DNA of 64,000 bases from CADCVT01 sp036389155. GTDB lineage: Bacteria > Actinomycetota > Thermoleophilia > Solirubrobacterales > Solirubrobacteraceae. Positions within the stretch are counted from its first letter, which is position 1; every line of letters begins with the position of its first letter. The notes under the pieces were generated by a model. That model was not told where the DNA came from, did not search any database, and was given only the letters and a program-made list of their open reading frames with translations. Positions 1-6,898 of the stretch are shown one piece after another. The stretch covers positions 62,001 through 126,000 of the forward strand of contig DASVQN010000020.1 in the NCBI GenBank assembly GCA_036389155.1. Reading direction: 5' to 3'. A program made the translations under genes and the position numbers.

Positions 1-1
1 G

Positions 2-757
2 CAGAGCTACGGCGGGTTCTGCGCGACCACGTACCTGTCGTCCGCTCCCGAGGGGCTGCGGGAGGTGTTCGTCACCGGCGGCCTGCCTCCGGTGGGGCGC
101 GGCGTCGACGAGGTCTACCGCGCCCTGATCGCGCGGCTCGTGCGCCGCCAGGAGCTCTACTTCGACCGCTACCCGGAGGATCGCGAGCGCTGGGCCGAGG
201 TCCACGACCGCTGGCTGCGCACCGCCGCGCGCGACATCGGCATGTCGAGCGGACCGGAGCAGCTGCACTACCTGATCGAGCACGGCGCGGACTCGATGGC
301 GTTCGCCGAGCACGCACGCCGCGAGGCGTCGCTGGCCGCCGCGCCGCTCTACGCCGTCCTGCACGAGGCGATCTACGCCGAGCACGAGGCGACGCGCTGG
401 TCGGCCGAGCGGATGGTGGCCGAGCACGGCGGGCTCGTCCTGCCCGGGGAGATGATCTTCCCGTCGATGTTCGAGGACGACCCGGGGCTGCGGCCGCTCG
501 CCGAGGTCGCGGAGATCCTCGCGGCGAAGGAGGACTGGCCCGCGCTGTACGACGTGGACCGGCTGCGCGCGAACGAGGTCCCGGTCGTCGCCGCCGTCTA
601 CCTCGACGACATCTACGTCGACGCCACGTTCTCGGTCGAGACCGCGGAGCTCATCCGCGGTGCGCGCGCGTGGGTCACGAACGAGCACCAGCACAACGGC
701 CTGCACGCCGGGGACGTGTTCTCGCGGCTGCTGGCGATGCGCCGCGGCGAGGCGTAG
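2..757 (+). CDS. Prolyl aminopeptidase (proline iminopeptidase), 3' part
   Basis: Alpha/beta hydrolase that would remove N-terminal proline from peptides in the cytoplasm. The gene enters from the left edge in frame 2, and only the last 251 residues are visible. The first visible residues QSYGGF are the end of the family nucleophile elbow GQSYGGF, so the catalytic Ser is the second visible residue. The C-terminal part keeps the acid region (VYLDDIYVD) and the His region (NEHQHNGLH) expected of the S33 peptidase family. The start codon lies outside the window; the GTG at 65 is internal. Confidence 0.85.
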   Translation, partial: QSYGGFCATTYLSSAPEGLREVFVTGGLPPVGRGVDEVYRALIARLVRRQELYFDRYPEDRERWAEVHDRWLRTAARDIGMSSGPEQLHYLIEHGADSMAFAEHARREASLAAAPLYAVLHEAIYAEHEATRWSAERMVAEHGGLVLPGEMIFPSMFEDDPGLRPLAEVAEILAAKEDWPALYDVDRLRANEVPVVAAVYLDDIYVDATFSVETAELIRGARAWVTNEHQHNGLHAGDVFSRLLAMRRGEA

Positions 758-767
758 GCCCGGCGCG

Positions 768-1397
768 CTATGCCGTCCGGCTGCCGTCGGCGCGCCGGCG
801 CGCGCGCCGCAGCGCCTCCGCCGAGGCCCTCGCCCGCAGGCGCTCCTGCTCGGCGGGCACCGCCTCCAGCGCGCGGCGCGTCGCCAGGCCGAGCGCCCGC
901 GCCCGCAGCCGCGCCCGCAGCCGCTCCTCGGCGCGCGGGGTGATCGAGCGCAGGCGCCGCTCCGCCGCCGCCCGCGCCGCGCGCCTTCCCTCCCGCCGCG
1001 CCTTCCGTTCAGCGCGCCGTTCGGCCTCGCGTACGGTCGCCCCGGAAGCACACGCGCGCCGGGCCGACCGCGCCGTCACGCGCACCGGCGAGTCGCCCGA
1101 CGCGGTCGCGCGCTCCACCACCCGGCCGCGGGCCGTCACGGTCACCTGCGCGACGCCCTCCTCGCCGATCGCCTCCTCGGTCACCTGCACGCGCACGGGC
1201 TGCACCGCACGCCCGCTCTCCTTCGCGTGCAGCACCGTCCGTGCCGTCGCGCGCACCTCCGGCGCGGCGCAGGCCTGCGGCCCGGAGGGCTCGGGCTCCG
1301 GCAGCCGCGCGTTCCCGCTCCGGCTCGCGGCGATGATCAGCACGCCGGCGAGGAGGGAGACCACGACCAGCAGCGCCCACATGGGGAAACCGCGCAT
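768..1397 (-). CDS. Hypothetical membrane-anchored Arg/Ala-rich protein
   Basis: 209 residues. An N-terminal hydrophobic segment (about residues 6-25) follows a short positively charged start, so the protein is probably a type II membrane protein or has an uncleaved signal. The middle (about 40-110) is mixed; the last 90 residues are almost entirely Arg, Ala, Glu and Leu and should form a long charged helix. No known domain is recognised. The ATG at 1397 is preceded by a rare AT-rich patch (1403-1410) and is transcribed away from cysK. Composition makes it coding-like, but a function cannot be assigned. Confidence 0.6.
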   Translation of the reverse strand: MRGFPMWALLVVVSLLAGVLIIAASRSGNARLPEPEPSGPQACAAPEVRATARTVLHAKESGRAVQPVRVQVTEEAIGEEGVAQVTVTARGRVVERATASGDSPVRVTARSARRACASGATVREAERRAERKARREGRRAARAAAERRLRSITPRAEERLRARLRARALGLATRRALEAVPAEQERLRARASAEALRRARRRADGSRTA

Positions 1398-1416
1398 ACC
1401 GTCTTTTAACGAACGA

Positions 1417-1441
1417 GGGCGGTCCCTGTTCGGGACCGCCC
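1417..1441. other. Perfect 10-bp GC hairpin between divergent genes
   Basis: Inverted repeat GGGCGGTCCC / GGGACCGCCC with a 5-base loop (TGTTC). It lies in the region between the hypothetical membrane gene (minus) and cysK (plus), so it is in the 5' region of both rather than after either. No T run follows on the plus strand; on the minus strand it is followed by a few Ts before the start of the membrane gene. It could be a leader structure or an isolated terminator-like element. Confidence 0.45.
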
Positions 1442-1544
1442 CGTCCTGCTCCGTCCATCGGAAGCACGTTGCGCTCGGACCAGCAATTCCCGGGCGCGCA
1501 CGACGACAAACGGCGAATCGCGCGGGGCCGCGCGTCGCCGCCGA

Positions 1545-1550
1545 TAGTCT
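1545..1550 (+). promoter_or_regulatory. Candidate -10 box of cysK (TAGTCT)
   Basis: TAGTCT ends 11 bases before the cysK ATG, giving a transcript with almost no leader. The same box-to-start arrangement precedes several other genes here. No convincing -35 is visible. Confidence 0.4.
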
Positions 1551-1561
1551 CGCCGTCCGGA

Positions 1562-2491
1562 ATGGCCTCGATCCCGATCAACATTGCGGACCACGTCGGC
1601 CGCACGCCGATGATCCGCTTCACCAGGCTGCTGCCCGACGGGGTGGAGGCGGAGGTGTACGGGAAGCTCGAGGCGTTCAACCCGGGCGGCAGCGTCAAGG
1701 ACCGCATCGGCGTGGCGATGCTCGAGGCCGCCGAGCGCGACGGCCTCATCGAGCCCGGCCGCTCGACCATCGTCGAGGCGACGAGCGGCAACACCGGGAT
1801 CGCGCTGGCGTTCGTCTGCGCGGCGAAGGGCTACGACCTCGTGCTCACGCTCCCGCAGGGGATGAGCCGCGAGCGCGAGCGCCTGCTGCTCCTCTACGGC
1901 GCGCGCGTGGAGATCACCGAGTCGCTGGGCGGGATGAACGAGGCGGTCGACGCCGCCCGGGCGATGGCCAGCGACCCCGACGTCTTCCTTCCCGACCAGT
2001 TCTCCAACCCCGCCAACCCGGAGGTCCACCGGCGCACGACCGCGCCGGAGATCCTCGACGCCCTCGACGGGCGGGTCGACGTGTTCGTCGCCGGCGTGGG
2101 GACGGGCGGGACGATCACCGGCGTGGGCGAGGTCCTCAAGGAGCGCTCGCCGGAGACGCGCGTCGTCGCGGTCGAGCCGGCGACGTCGGCGGTGCTCTCC
2201 GGCATGCCGCCCGGGCCGCACAAGATCCAGGGGATCGGCGCGGGCTTCGTGCCGCCGGTGCTCAACCGCGACGTGATCGACGAGGTCCTCGCGGTGACCG
2301 ACGAGCAGGCGATCGAGACGGCGCGGCTGTGCGCGCGGCGCGAGGGCGTCCTCGTGGGCCTGAGCTGCGGAGCGGCGGTGTACGCGGCGCTCGACATCGC
2401 ACAGCGCCCGGAGATGGCGGGCAAGCGGATCGTCTGCGTGCTGCCGGACTCCGGCGAGCGCTACGTCTCGACGCCCTTCTTCGCGCCGTAG
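1562..2491 (+). CDS. cysK: Cysteine synthase (O-acetylserine sulfhydrylase)
   Basis: PLP enzyme making L-cysteine from O-acetylserine and sulfide. 309 residues, normal for the family. Visible are the PLP lysine motif (NPGGSVKDR, K46), the substrate loop TSGNTG (74-79), the PLP-phosphate loop GTGGTITG (about 180-187) and the C-terminal GLSCGAA, equivalent to the SSGA motif that binds the pyridine ring. The ATG at 1562 is chosen because the conserved N-terminus (NIADHVGRTPMIRF) begins just after it, although the frame is open from 1469. Its 3' end overlaps the oppositely oriented hydrolase by 31 bases. The serine acetyltransferase that supplies its substrate starts 523 bases downstream. Confidence 0.95.
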   Translation: MASIPINIADHVGRTPMIRFTRLLPDGVEAEVYGKLEAFNPGGSVKDRIGVAMLEAAERDGLIEPGRSTIVEATSGNTGIALAFVCAAKGYDLVLTLPQGMSRERERLLLLYGARVEITESLGGMNEAVDAARAMASDPDVFLPDQFSNPANPEVHRRTTAPEILDALDGRVDVFVAGVGTGGTITGVGEVLKERSPETRVVAVEPATSAVLSGMPPGPHKIQGIGAGFVPPVLNRDVIDEVLAVTDEQAIETARLCARREGVLVGLSCGAAVYAALDIAQRPEMAGKRIVCVLPDSGERYVSTPFFAP

Positions 2492-2994
2492 CACCAGGCG
2501 AGCACGGCCGGCCACGGCCCGAAGCCCGCCTCGGGGTTGATGTGCCCGGCGCCGGGGAGGAGGTCGATCTCGACGTTCAGGCGCACGCCGTAGACGCCCG
2601 CGGCGCTCGCGCAGTACGGGTCGTTGTCGGTGCACACGAGCCGCGCGTTGACGCCGACGGTCGGATCGCGCGGGACCGGGAAGAAGTCGGCGATCGCGGG
2701 GGGCGGCGGGTCGAGGCAGGGCGGGGCGACGAGCAGGACGCGCTCGGCGGGCGGTCCGCCTCGGGCCTGGTGGTGCAGCCACAGGCAGCAGGCGAGCGAG
2801 TGGCAGACGACGGTCTCGGACGGGCGCCGCTCGCGGTCCAGCGCGTCCAGCCAGGCCTCCAGCCGCGGCTCGTCCGGGTCGGGCAGGCCGGGGTAGCGGA
2901 CGTCGTGCCCGTCGGCGCGCAACCGCTCGGCCAGCCAGGTCTGCCAGTGGTCCGGTCCGGAGCCCTGCCATCCGTGCAGGATGAGGTAGCCCAC
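2461..2994 (-). CDS. RBBP9/YdeN-type alpha/beta hydrolase
   Basis: Small serine hydrolase, 177 residues with the GTG at 2994. That start is preferred over the GTG at 3030 because AGGAGG (3003-3008) lies nine bases before it and the conserved core YLILHGWQGS begins at once. The fold signature is visible: LHGWQGSGPDHWQTWL near the N-terminus, the nucleophile region VVCHSLACCLWLH (Ser in HSL), and a C-terminal Asp/His region (TDNDPYC ... GAGHINPEAG). Family members are cytoplasmic hydrolases of unclear substrate. It sits between cysK and cysE on the opposite strand, which looks incidental. Confidence 0.85.
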   Translation of the reverse strand: MGYLILHGWQGSGPDHWQTWLAERLRADGHDVRYPGLPDPDEPRLEAWLDALDRERRPSETVVCHSLACCLWLHHQARGGPPAERVLLVAPPCLDPPPPAIADFFPVPRDPTVGVNARLVCTDNDPYCASAAGVYGVRLNVEIDLLPGAGHINPEAGFGPWPAVLAWCYGAKKGVET

Positions 2995-3000
2995 CCGCGT

Positions 3001-3006
3001 TAGCCT
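3001..3006 (+). promoter_or_regulatory. Candidate -10 box of cysE (TAGCCT)
   Basis: TAGCCT lies seven bases before the cysE GTG at 3014, so transcription could begin at the start codon. The bases overlap the ribosome binding site of the divergent hydrolase gene (AGGAGG on the minus strand, 3003-3008). Confidence 0.45.
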
Positions 3007-3013
3007 CCTAGAC

Positions 3014-3760
3014 GTGTTCGGCCTCGGCACCTTTACCCGCGTGGCCCGCGAGATCCACCGCGACGTCTCCGCCGCGCGCGAGCGCGACCCGGCCGCGCGC
3101 GGCGTGACGAGCGCGGAGATCCTCGCGACCTGGCCGGGCGTGCAGGCGCTCCTGTCGCACCGGGTGGCCCACGCCCTGCACGACGTCGGGGTCCCGCTCG
3201 TGCCGCGCGCGATGTCGATGGCCTCCCGCGCGGTGACCGGGATCGAGATCCACCCGGCCGCGCAGGTGGGCGACGGGCTGTTCGTCGACCACGGGATGGG
3301 CGTGGTGATCGGCGAGACCGCGGAGATCGGCGACGACGTGACGCTCTACCAGGGCGTGACGCTCGGCGGCACGGGGTTCGCGACGGGCAAGCGCCACCCG
3401 ACGGTGGAGGACAACGTGACGATCGGGTCGGGCGCGAAGCTGCTCGGGCCGATCACGATCGGGCACGGGGCGAAGGTCGGCGCGAACTCCGTCGTCGTGC
3501 ACGACGTGCCGCCGAACTCGACGGTCGTCGGGAACCCGGGGCATCCCGTCCGGGTCGAGGGCCGCCGCCCGGAGGGCCCGGACGCCGACTGGGTCCACCT
3601 TCCCGACCCGATCGCCGACGCAATCAAGGGGCTGGCCGCGCGGATCACCGCGCTGGAGGAGGCCGTCGCGCACCTCGCGGGCGCGGGCGAGGCACCGCCG
3701 AAGGCCGCGAAGGTGCGCCCGCTGCGGCCGGTCCGGGGCCCGAACCCCGCCGGCGGCTGA
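3014..3760 (+). CDS. cysE: Serine O-acetyltransferase
   Basis: Transfers acetyl from acetyl-CoA to serine, giving O-acetylserine for CysK. 248 residues: an N-terminal helical part (to about 75), then the left-handed hexapeptide-repeat domain with the family motif FVDHGMGVVIGETAEIGDDVTLYQG and the following LGGTG loop, then a variable Pro/Arg-rich tail after about residue 195. The usual short C-terminal Ile motif that docks into CysK is not obvious in the tail, which ends GPNPAGG. The GTG at 3014 fits a leaderless transcript. The gene converges on the GntR regulator, with a long hairpin between them. Confidence 0.93.
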   Translation: MFGLGTFTRVAREIHRDVSAARERDPAARGVTSAEILATWPGVQALLSHRVAHALHDVGVPLVPRAMSMASRAVTGIEIHPAAQVGDGLFVDHGMGVVIGETAEIGDDVTLYQGVTLGGTGFATGKRHPTVEDNVTIGSGAKLLGPITIGHGAKVGANSVVVHDVPPNSTVVGNPGHPVRVEGRRPEGPDADWVHLPDPIADAIKGLAARITALEEAVAHLAGAGEAPPKAAKVRPLRPVRGPNPAGG

Positions 3761-3771
3761 AAACGACCAGG

Positions 3772-3816
3772 GCTGTCCTGGTTGACCCGCGGTATCCGCG
3801 GCTCATCCAGGACAGC
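3772..3816. terminator. Long interrupted hairpin between convergent cysE and gntR
   Basis: Outer arms GCTGTCCTGG (3772-3781) and CCAGGACAGC (3807-3816) are perfectly complementary. Inside are TGA/TCA pairs and a CCGCGG-TAT-CCGCGG core (3787-3801), giving a nearly continuous stem of about 22 positions with three single mismatches. The position between two convergent genes suggests a bidirectional terminator. On the minus strand the stem is followed by a short TTTT (about 3761-3764); on the plus strand there is no T run. Confidence 0.6.
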
Positions 3817-3825
3817 GATCGAACT

Positions 3826-4524
3826 TCAGGCGGGTGAGATGCCCGGGCGCGGCTTCGGTCGCGGAGCCGGGGCGCGCTTCGCCGCCGGCTGCTTCTCCCC
3901 GCGCGCGTCGTCGTCGCCGTTCTCCTCCGGCGGCTCCAGCGCGCGCTGCACCGCGGCGAGGCGGCGCAGCAGCGCGTCGCGGTCCTCGCGCAGCTCGTCA
4001 GTGCTGAGCAGCGTCCCGGCGCGGCGGCGGCGCGGCTCGGCGGGGAGGTGCTGGGGGAGGCGGTCCTCGAGCTGGACGACGAGGCGGTCGAGGACGGCGA
4101 TCTCGTCGCGCAGCGCGCGCCGTTCCTCGGCCGCCGCGTCGCGCTCGGCCGGCTCGGGCAGGTCGAGGACGTACAGCGCGGCGGCGAGGTCGCGCGGGTT
4201 CAGCCCCGCGTCGCCCGCCCAGCGGACGATCCGCTCGACCAGCGGCGCCTGCTCTTCGTGCGCGGTCGCGCTCGCCGCGACGAACGTCCCCGTGCCGTGC
4301 CGGCTCTCCAGCAGCCCGTCGCGCTCGAGCTTCGCGACGGCCGCGCGCAGGGTGTTGTGGTTGACCCCGAGCTCGTCGGCGAGGGTGCGCAGCGCGGGCA
4401 GCCGATCGCCCGGCCGCAGCCGCCCGCCGGCCACCGCGGCGCGGATGGCCCAGTCGAGCTGGACGCCGAGCGGGACGTCGCCGCGATGGTCGAGCGTGAT
4501 GCCCGTCTCCGTGGACCACGACAT
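3826..4524 (-). CDS. GntR-family regulator, YtrA-like
   Basis: 232 residues. The winged helix-turn-helix is at about residues 15-85 and shows the GntR pattern: LQLDWAIRAAVAGGRLRPGD-like helix, LPALRTLADELGVNHNTLRAA recognition part, then a DGLLESRHGTGTFV wing. There is no FCD, UTRA or aminotransferase domain after it. Instead a charged helical region (about 125-200) and a Lys/Pro-rich tail follow, as in short YtrA-type repressors of ABC transporters. It is divergent from the YrbE permease gene with 58 bases between starts, so it probably controls that gene and itself. Confidence 0.85.
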   Translation of the reverse strand: MSWSTETGITLDHRGDVPLGVQLDWAIRAAVAGGRLRPGDRLPALRTLADELGVNHNTLRAAVAKLERDGLLESRHGTGTFVAASATAHEEQAPLVERIVRWAGDAGLNPRDLAAALYVLDLPEPAERDAAAEERRALRDEIAVLDRLVVQLEDRLPQHLPAEPRRRRAGTLLSTDELREDRDALLRRLAAVQRALEPPEENGDDDARGEKQPAAKRAPAPRPKPRPGISPA

Positions 4525-4573
4525 GAGCGGTCCACATGGTACTGGTGGCGCGGAGTGCTAGAAGATTGGTACT
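4511..4573. promoter_or_regulatory. Shared gntR/yrbE control region with repeats
   Basis: Two signals are visible. GTGGACC (4511-4517) and GGTCCAC (4529-4535) form an inverted repeat around the gntR start codon with 11 bases between. TGGTACT occurs twice in direct orientation, 30 bases apart (4537-4543 and 4567-4573), about three helical turns. A weak -10-like TAGAAG (4559-4564) for yrbE lies between the direct repeats. These are candidate operator half-sites for the GntR protein. Confidence 0.45.
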
Positions 4574-4582
4574 CTGCGCGGC

Positions 4583-5392
4583 ATGGCCGTCAGAAGCGTC
4601 GCCGACCGCGGGTTCCTCCCCATGAAGAACCTCCTGGAGGAGGTCGGCGACATGATGATCCTCACCGGCAAGACGATCATGTCGGCGATGCGCCCGCCGT
4701 ATCCGTACGGCGAGGAGTTCGTCTCGCAGTTCCTCTTCGCGCTGAAGCTCTGCTGGTTCCCGCTGATCGTGAGCATGGTCGCCGCGGGCTACGGGGCGCC
4801 CGGTCTGCAGGCGGCGAACTTCCTCGTGCTCTTCGGGGCGCTCGACCGGCTCGGCGGGTTCTTCGTGCTCGCCTCGATCCGCGAGTTCGCGCCGTTCGTC
4901 ACGGCGATCATCGTCGCCGGCGTGGCGGGCACCGCGATCACCGCGGACCTGGGCGCGCGGAAGATCAGGGAGGAGCTCGACGCGCTGCAGGTCCTCGGCG
5001 TCGACCCCGTCAAGAACCTCGTGGTGCCCCGCTTCCTCGCGCTCATGCTCATCACCGGGCTGTTCGACGTCTACGCGCTGCTGTTCGGGATCTTCGCCGG
5101 CGTCCTCGCCACGGTGACGAACGGGGCGCCGCTGGGCCCGTTCTGGGCCTCGTTCTTCAACAACGCGTCGGTCACGGACCTCTGGGGGTCGGTCCTCAAG
5201 TGCACCGGCTTCGGCGCGATCGTGGCGATCGTCTGCTGCTACAAGGGGATGACGGCGTCCGGTGGCGCGGAGGGCGTGGGCCGCGCGGTCAACCAGGCGG
5301 TCGTGACCTCGCTGCTCGGCGTCGCGGCGTTCAACTACGTCTTCACGCAGACGCTGCTCGCCACGCACCCCGAGATCCAGGTCCTGCGCTAG
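4583..5392 (+). CDS. MlaE/YrbE-family ABC transporter permease
   Basis: 269-residue integral membrane protein with five to six hydrophobic segments. The diagnostic MlaE block is present at about residues 105-150: AGTAITADLGARKIREELDAL, then VLGVDP and VVPR. Relatives form permease pairs with Mce proteins and move lipids or sterols across the actinobacterial envelope. Here no second YrbE, Mce or ATPase gene is adjacent, so its partners must be elsewhere. It is divergent from a GntR regulator and ends in a CTAG shared with the convergent queuosine gene. An internal ATG at 4622 is a possible later start. Confidence 0.88.
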   Translation: MAVRSVADRGFLPMKNLLEEVGDMMILTGKTIMSAMRPPYPYGEEFVSQFLFALKLCWFPLIVSMVAAGYGAPGLQAANFLVLFGALDRLGGFFVLASIREFAPFVTAIIVAGVAGTAITADLGARKIREELDALQVLGVDPVKNLVVPRFLALMLITGLFDVYALLFGIFAGVLATVTNGAPLGPFWASFFNNASVTDLWGSVLKCTGFGAIVAIVCCYKGMTASGGAEGVGRAVNQAVVTSLLGVAAFNYVFTQTLLATHPEIQVLR

Positions 5393-6279
5393 TAGAAGAC
5401 GCTGCGCGTGCGGTGGCGCGGGCGCGCCTTGTACTCGGGCTGCTGGCCGCGGTTCCACAGCCAGCCGTCGAGGATCCGCTCCGGTACGTCCAGCGCCTTC
5501 GCCACGTCGACGCACGCGTGCACCGCGCACGCGCGGATCTCCCGCTCGGCCGCTGCGTCGTTCAGCGGCTCGGCGGCGTCGATCGCGCGCGCCAGCTCGT
5601 CGTCGTAGACGAGGACCCCGTCGCAGCGCAGGACGTGGGGGACCACGTTGTCGGCGAAGATCGTGAGCGTGTCGAGGTCGCCGAACTCCGCGACCTTCGC
5701 CAGCGCGAGGTCGCTGGCGAGGATCTGGGCGCGCTTGTGGAAGCCGGCGTCGTTCCACATCGGCATCCGCGCGACCGTTGCGGCCAGCCGCTGCGCCGAC
5801 CCGCCGGCGCTCTCGACCAGCTGCAGGGGCGTGCGGTCGCCGAGGAACGTGCCGAGCCCGCGCAGCGCCTGCGCGTACAGCGCCATCAGCTCGTGCGCCG
5901 GCGTCTGGCCGCAGACCATCGCGACCTCGTCCGTCGTCATCGCACGCAGCTGCTCGTTCGACCACGGTCCGGCTGCGCGGAAGCGGTCGGTCAGCCCCAT
6001 CGCGACCGTGAAGTAGCCGGAGACGGTCCTGCCGTCGACGACGCGCTTGCGCAGAGTCGGGAACCAGCCGGAGCCGAAGTTGATCGACGTGAGCGTGAGC
6101 AGGTAGGCGGCGACCTCGTCCCGCGTCCCGTCGAGGAAGTGGCGCTCGGGGTCCAGCTCGGGCGGCGGGCCGGGCTCGATGACGCCGACGCGGTCGAGGT
6201 CGATGCGGACGCGCCGGGCGGTCGCGGCGACCTCCGCGCAGTGGGCGCGGACGCTGTCGGAGAGGGTCGCGTCGGGCAC
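5389..6279 (-). CDS. Queuosine salvage hydrolase (DUF2419/QNG1 family)
   Basis: 296 residues. The family is known as queuosine 5'-phosphate N-glycosylase/hydrolase, releasing the base queuine for tRNA salvage. Recognisable are the central TSINFGSGWFPTLRK block (about residue 65), the ELMALYAQALRGLGTFLG segment, and the C-terminal TIFADNVVPHVL ... GVLVYDDELARAID, matching the conserved DxxVPQxLxxLG and Y(S)xxL blocks. The GTG at 6279 is chosen because it begins the conserved region; the frame stays open further upstream into the divergent acetyltransferase. Stop codons of this gene and yrbE share CTAG (5389-5392). Confidence 0.82.
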   Translation of the reverse strand: MPDATLSDSVRAHCAEVAATARRVRIDLDRVGVIEPGPPPELDPERHFLDGTRDEVAAYLLTLTSINFGSGWFPTLRKRVVDGRTVSGYFTVAMGLTDRFRAAGPWSNEQLRAMTTDEVAMVCGQTPAHELMALYAQALRGLGTFLGDRTPLQLVESAGGSAQRLAATVARMPMWNDAGFHKRAQILASDLALAKVAEFGDLDTLTIFADNVVPHVLRCDGVLVYDDELARAIDAAEPLNDAAAEREIRACAVHACVDVAKALDVPERILDGWLWNRGQQPEYKARPRHRTRSVFY

Positions 6280-6303
6280 GGGGTGAGGGTAGGGTCCGGC
6301 CGC

Positions 6304-6873
6304 GTGGTGCGGATCGCGACGGCCGACGACGTCCCGCGGCTGGCGCGGTCGCTCGCGCGTGCCTTCCATGACGACCCGGTCGCGACGTTCTCCAATCCGC
6401 GCGACTCCTCGCGCGAGCGGCGGATGGCGTTCTTCTTCTCCGGCCGCCTGCGGACGCTGCTCGACGAGGAGCTCGTCTACTGCACGGAGGACGGGGTGGG
6501 CGCCGCGCTGTGGGCGCCGCCGGACCGCTGGCACGTCCCGCCGCGTGAGGCGCTGCGCACGCTGCGCCTGGTCAACGCCCGTGCGCCCTTCCTCATGGTC
6601 GGCTTCGCGCGCATGGAGAAGCTCCACCCGCGCGAGCCGCACTTCTACCTCTCGACGCTCGGTGTCGCTCCGGAGGCGCAGGGCCGCGGGCTCGGGAGCG
6701 CCCTGATGGCGCCGATGCTCGAGCGCTGCGACCGCGAGGGCGTGCCCGCGTACCTGGAGAGCTCGAAGGAGCGCAACGTCGCCTACTACGCGCGTCACGG
6801 GTTCCGCGTGACGAAGGAGATGCGCTTCCCGCGCGGGCCGCGGCTCTGGCTCATGTGGCGCGACCCGCGCTGA
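6304..6873 (+). CDS. GNAT-family N-acetyltransferase
   Basis: 189 residues of the Gcn5-related fold. Motif A for acetyl-CoA is LGVAPEAQGRGLGSAL (about residues 119-134), followed by ERNVAYYARHGF (about 155-168), typical of motif B. The substrate is unknown; the PPDRW/VNARAPFLM middle resembles actinobacterial GNATs annotated only by fold. Two GTG codons are adjacent (6304 and 6307); either could be used. It is divergent from the queuosine gene with 24 bases between starts. Confidence 0.85.
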   Translation: MVRIATADDVPRLARSLARAFHDDPVATFSNPRDSSRERRMAFFFSGRLRTLLDEELVYCTEDGVGAALWAPPDRWHVPPREALRTLRLVNARAPFLMVGFARMEKLHPREPHFYLSTLGVAPEAQGRGLGSALMAPMLERCDREGVPAYLESSKERNVAYYARHGFRVTKEMRFPRGPRLWLMWRDPR

Positions 6874-6889
6874 CGGCCGGACCCGTTCC

Positions 6890-6895
6890 TATGCT
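6890..6895 (+). promoter_or_regulatory. Candidate -10 box of pcrA (TATGCT)
   Basis: TATGCT precedes the GTG at 6899 by three bases and the GTG at 6902 by six. By analogy with the other boxes here it favours 6902 as the start of a leaderless message. Confidence 0.4.
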
Positions 6896-6898
6896 CCG

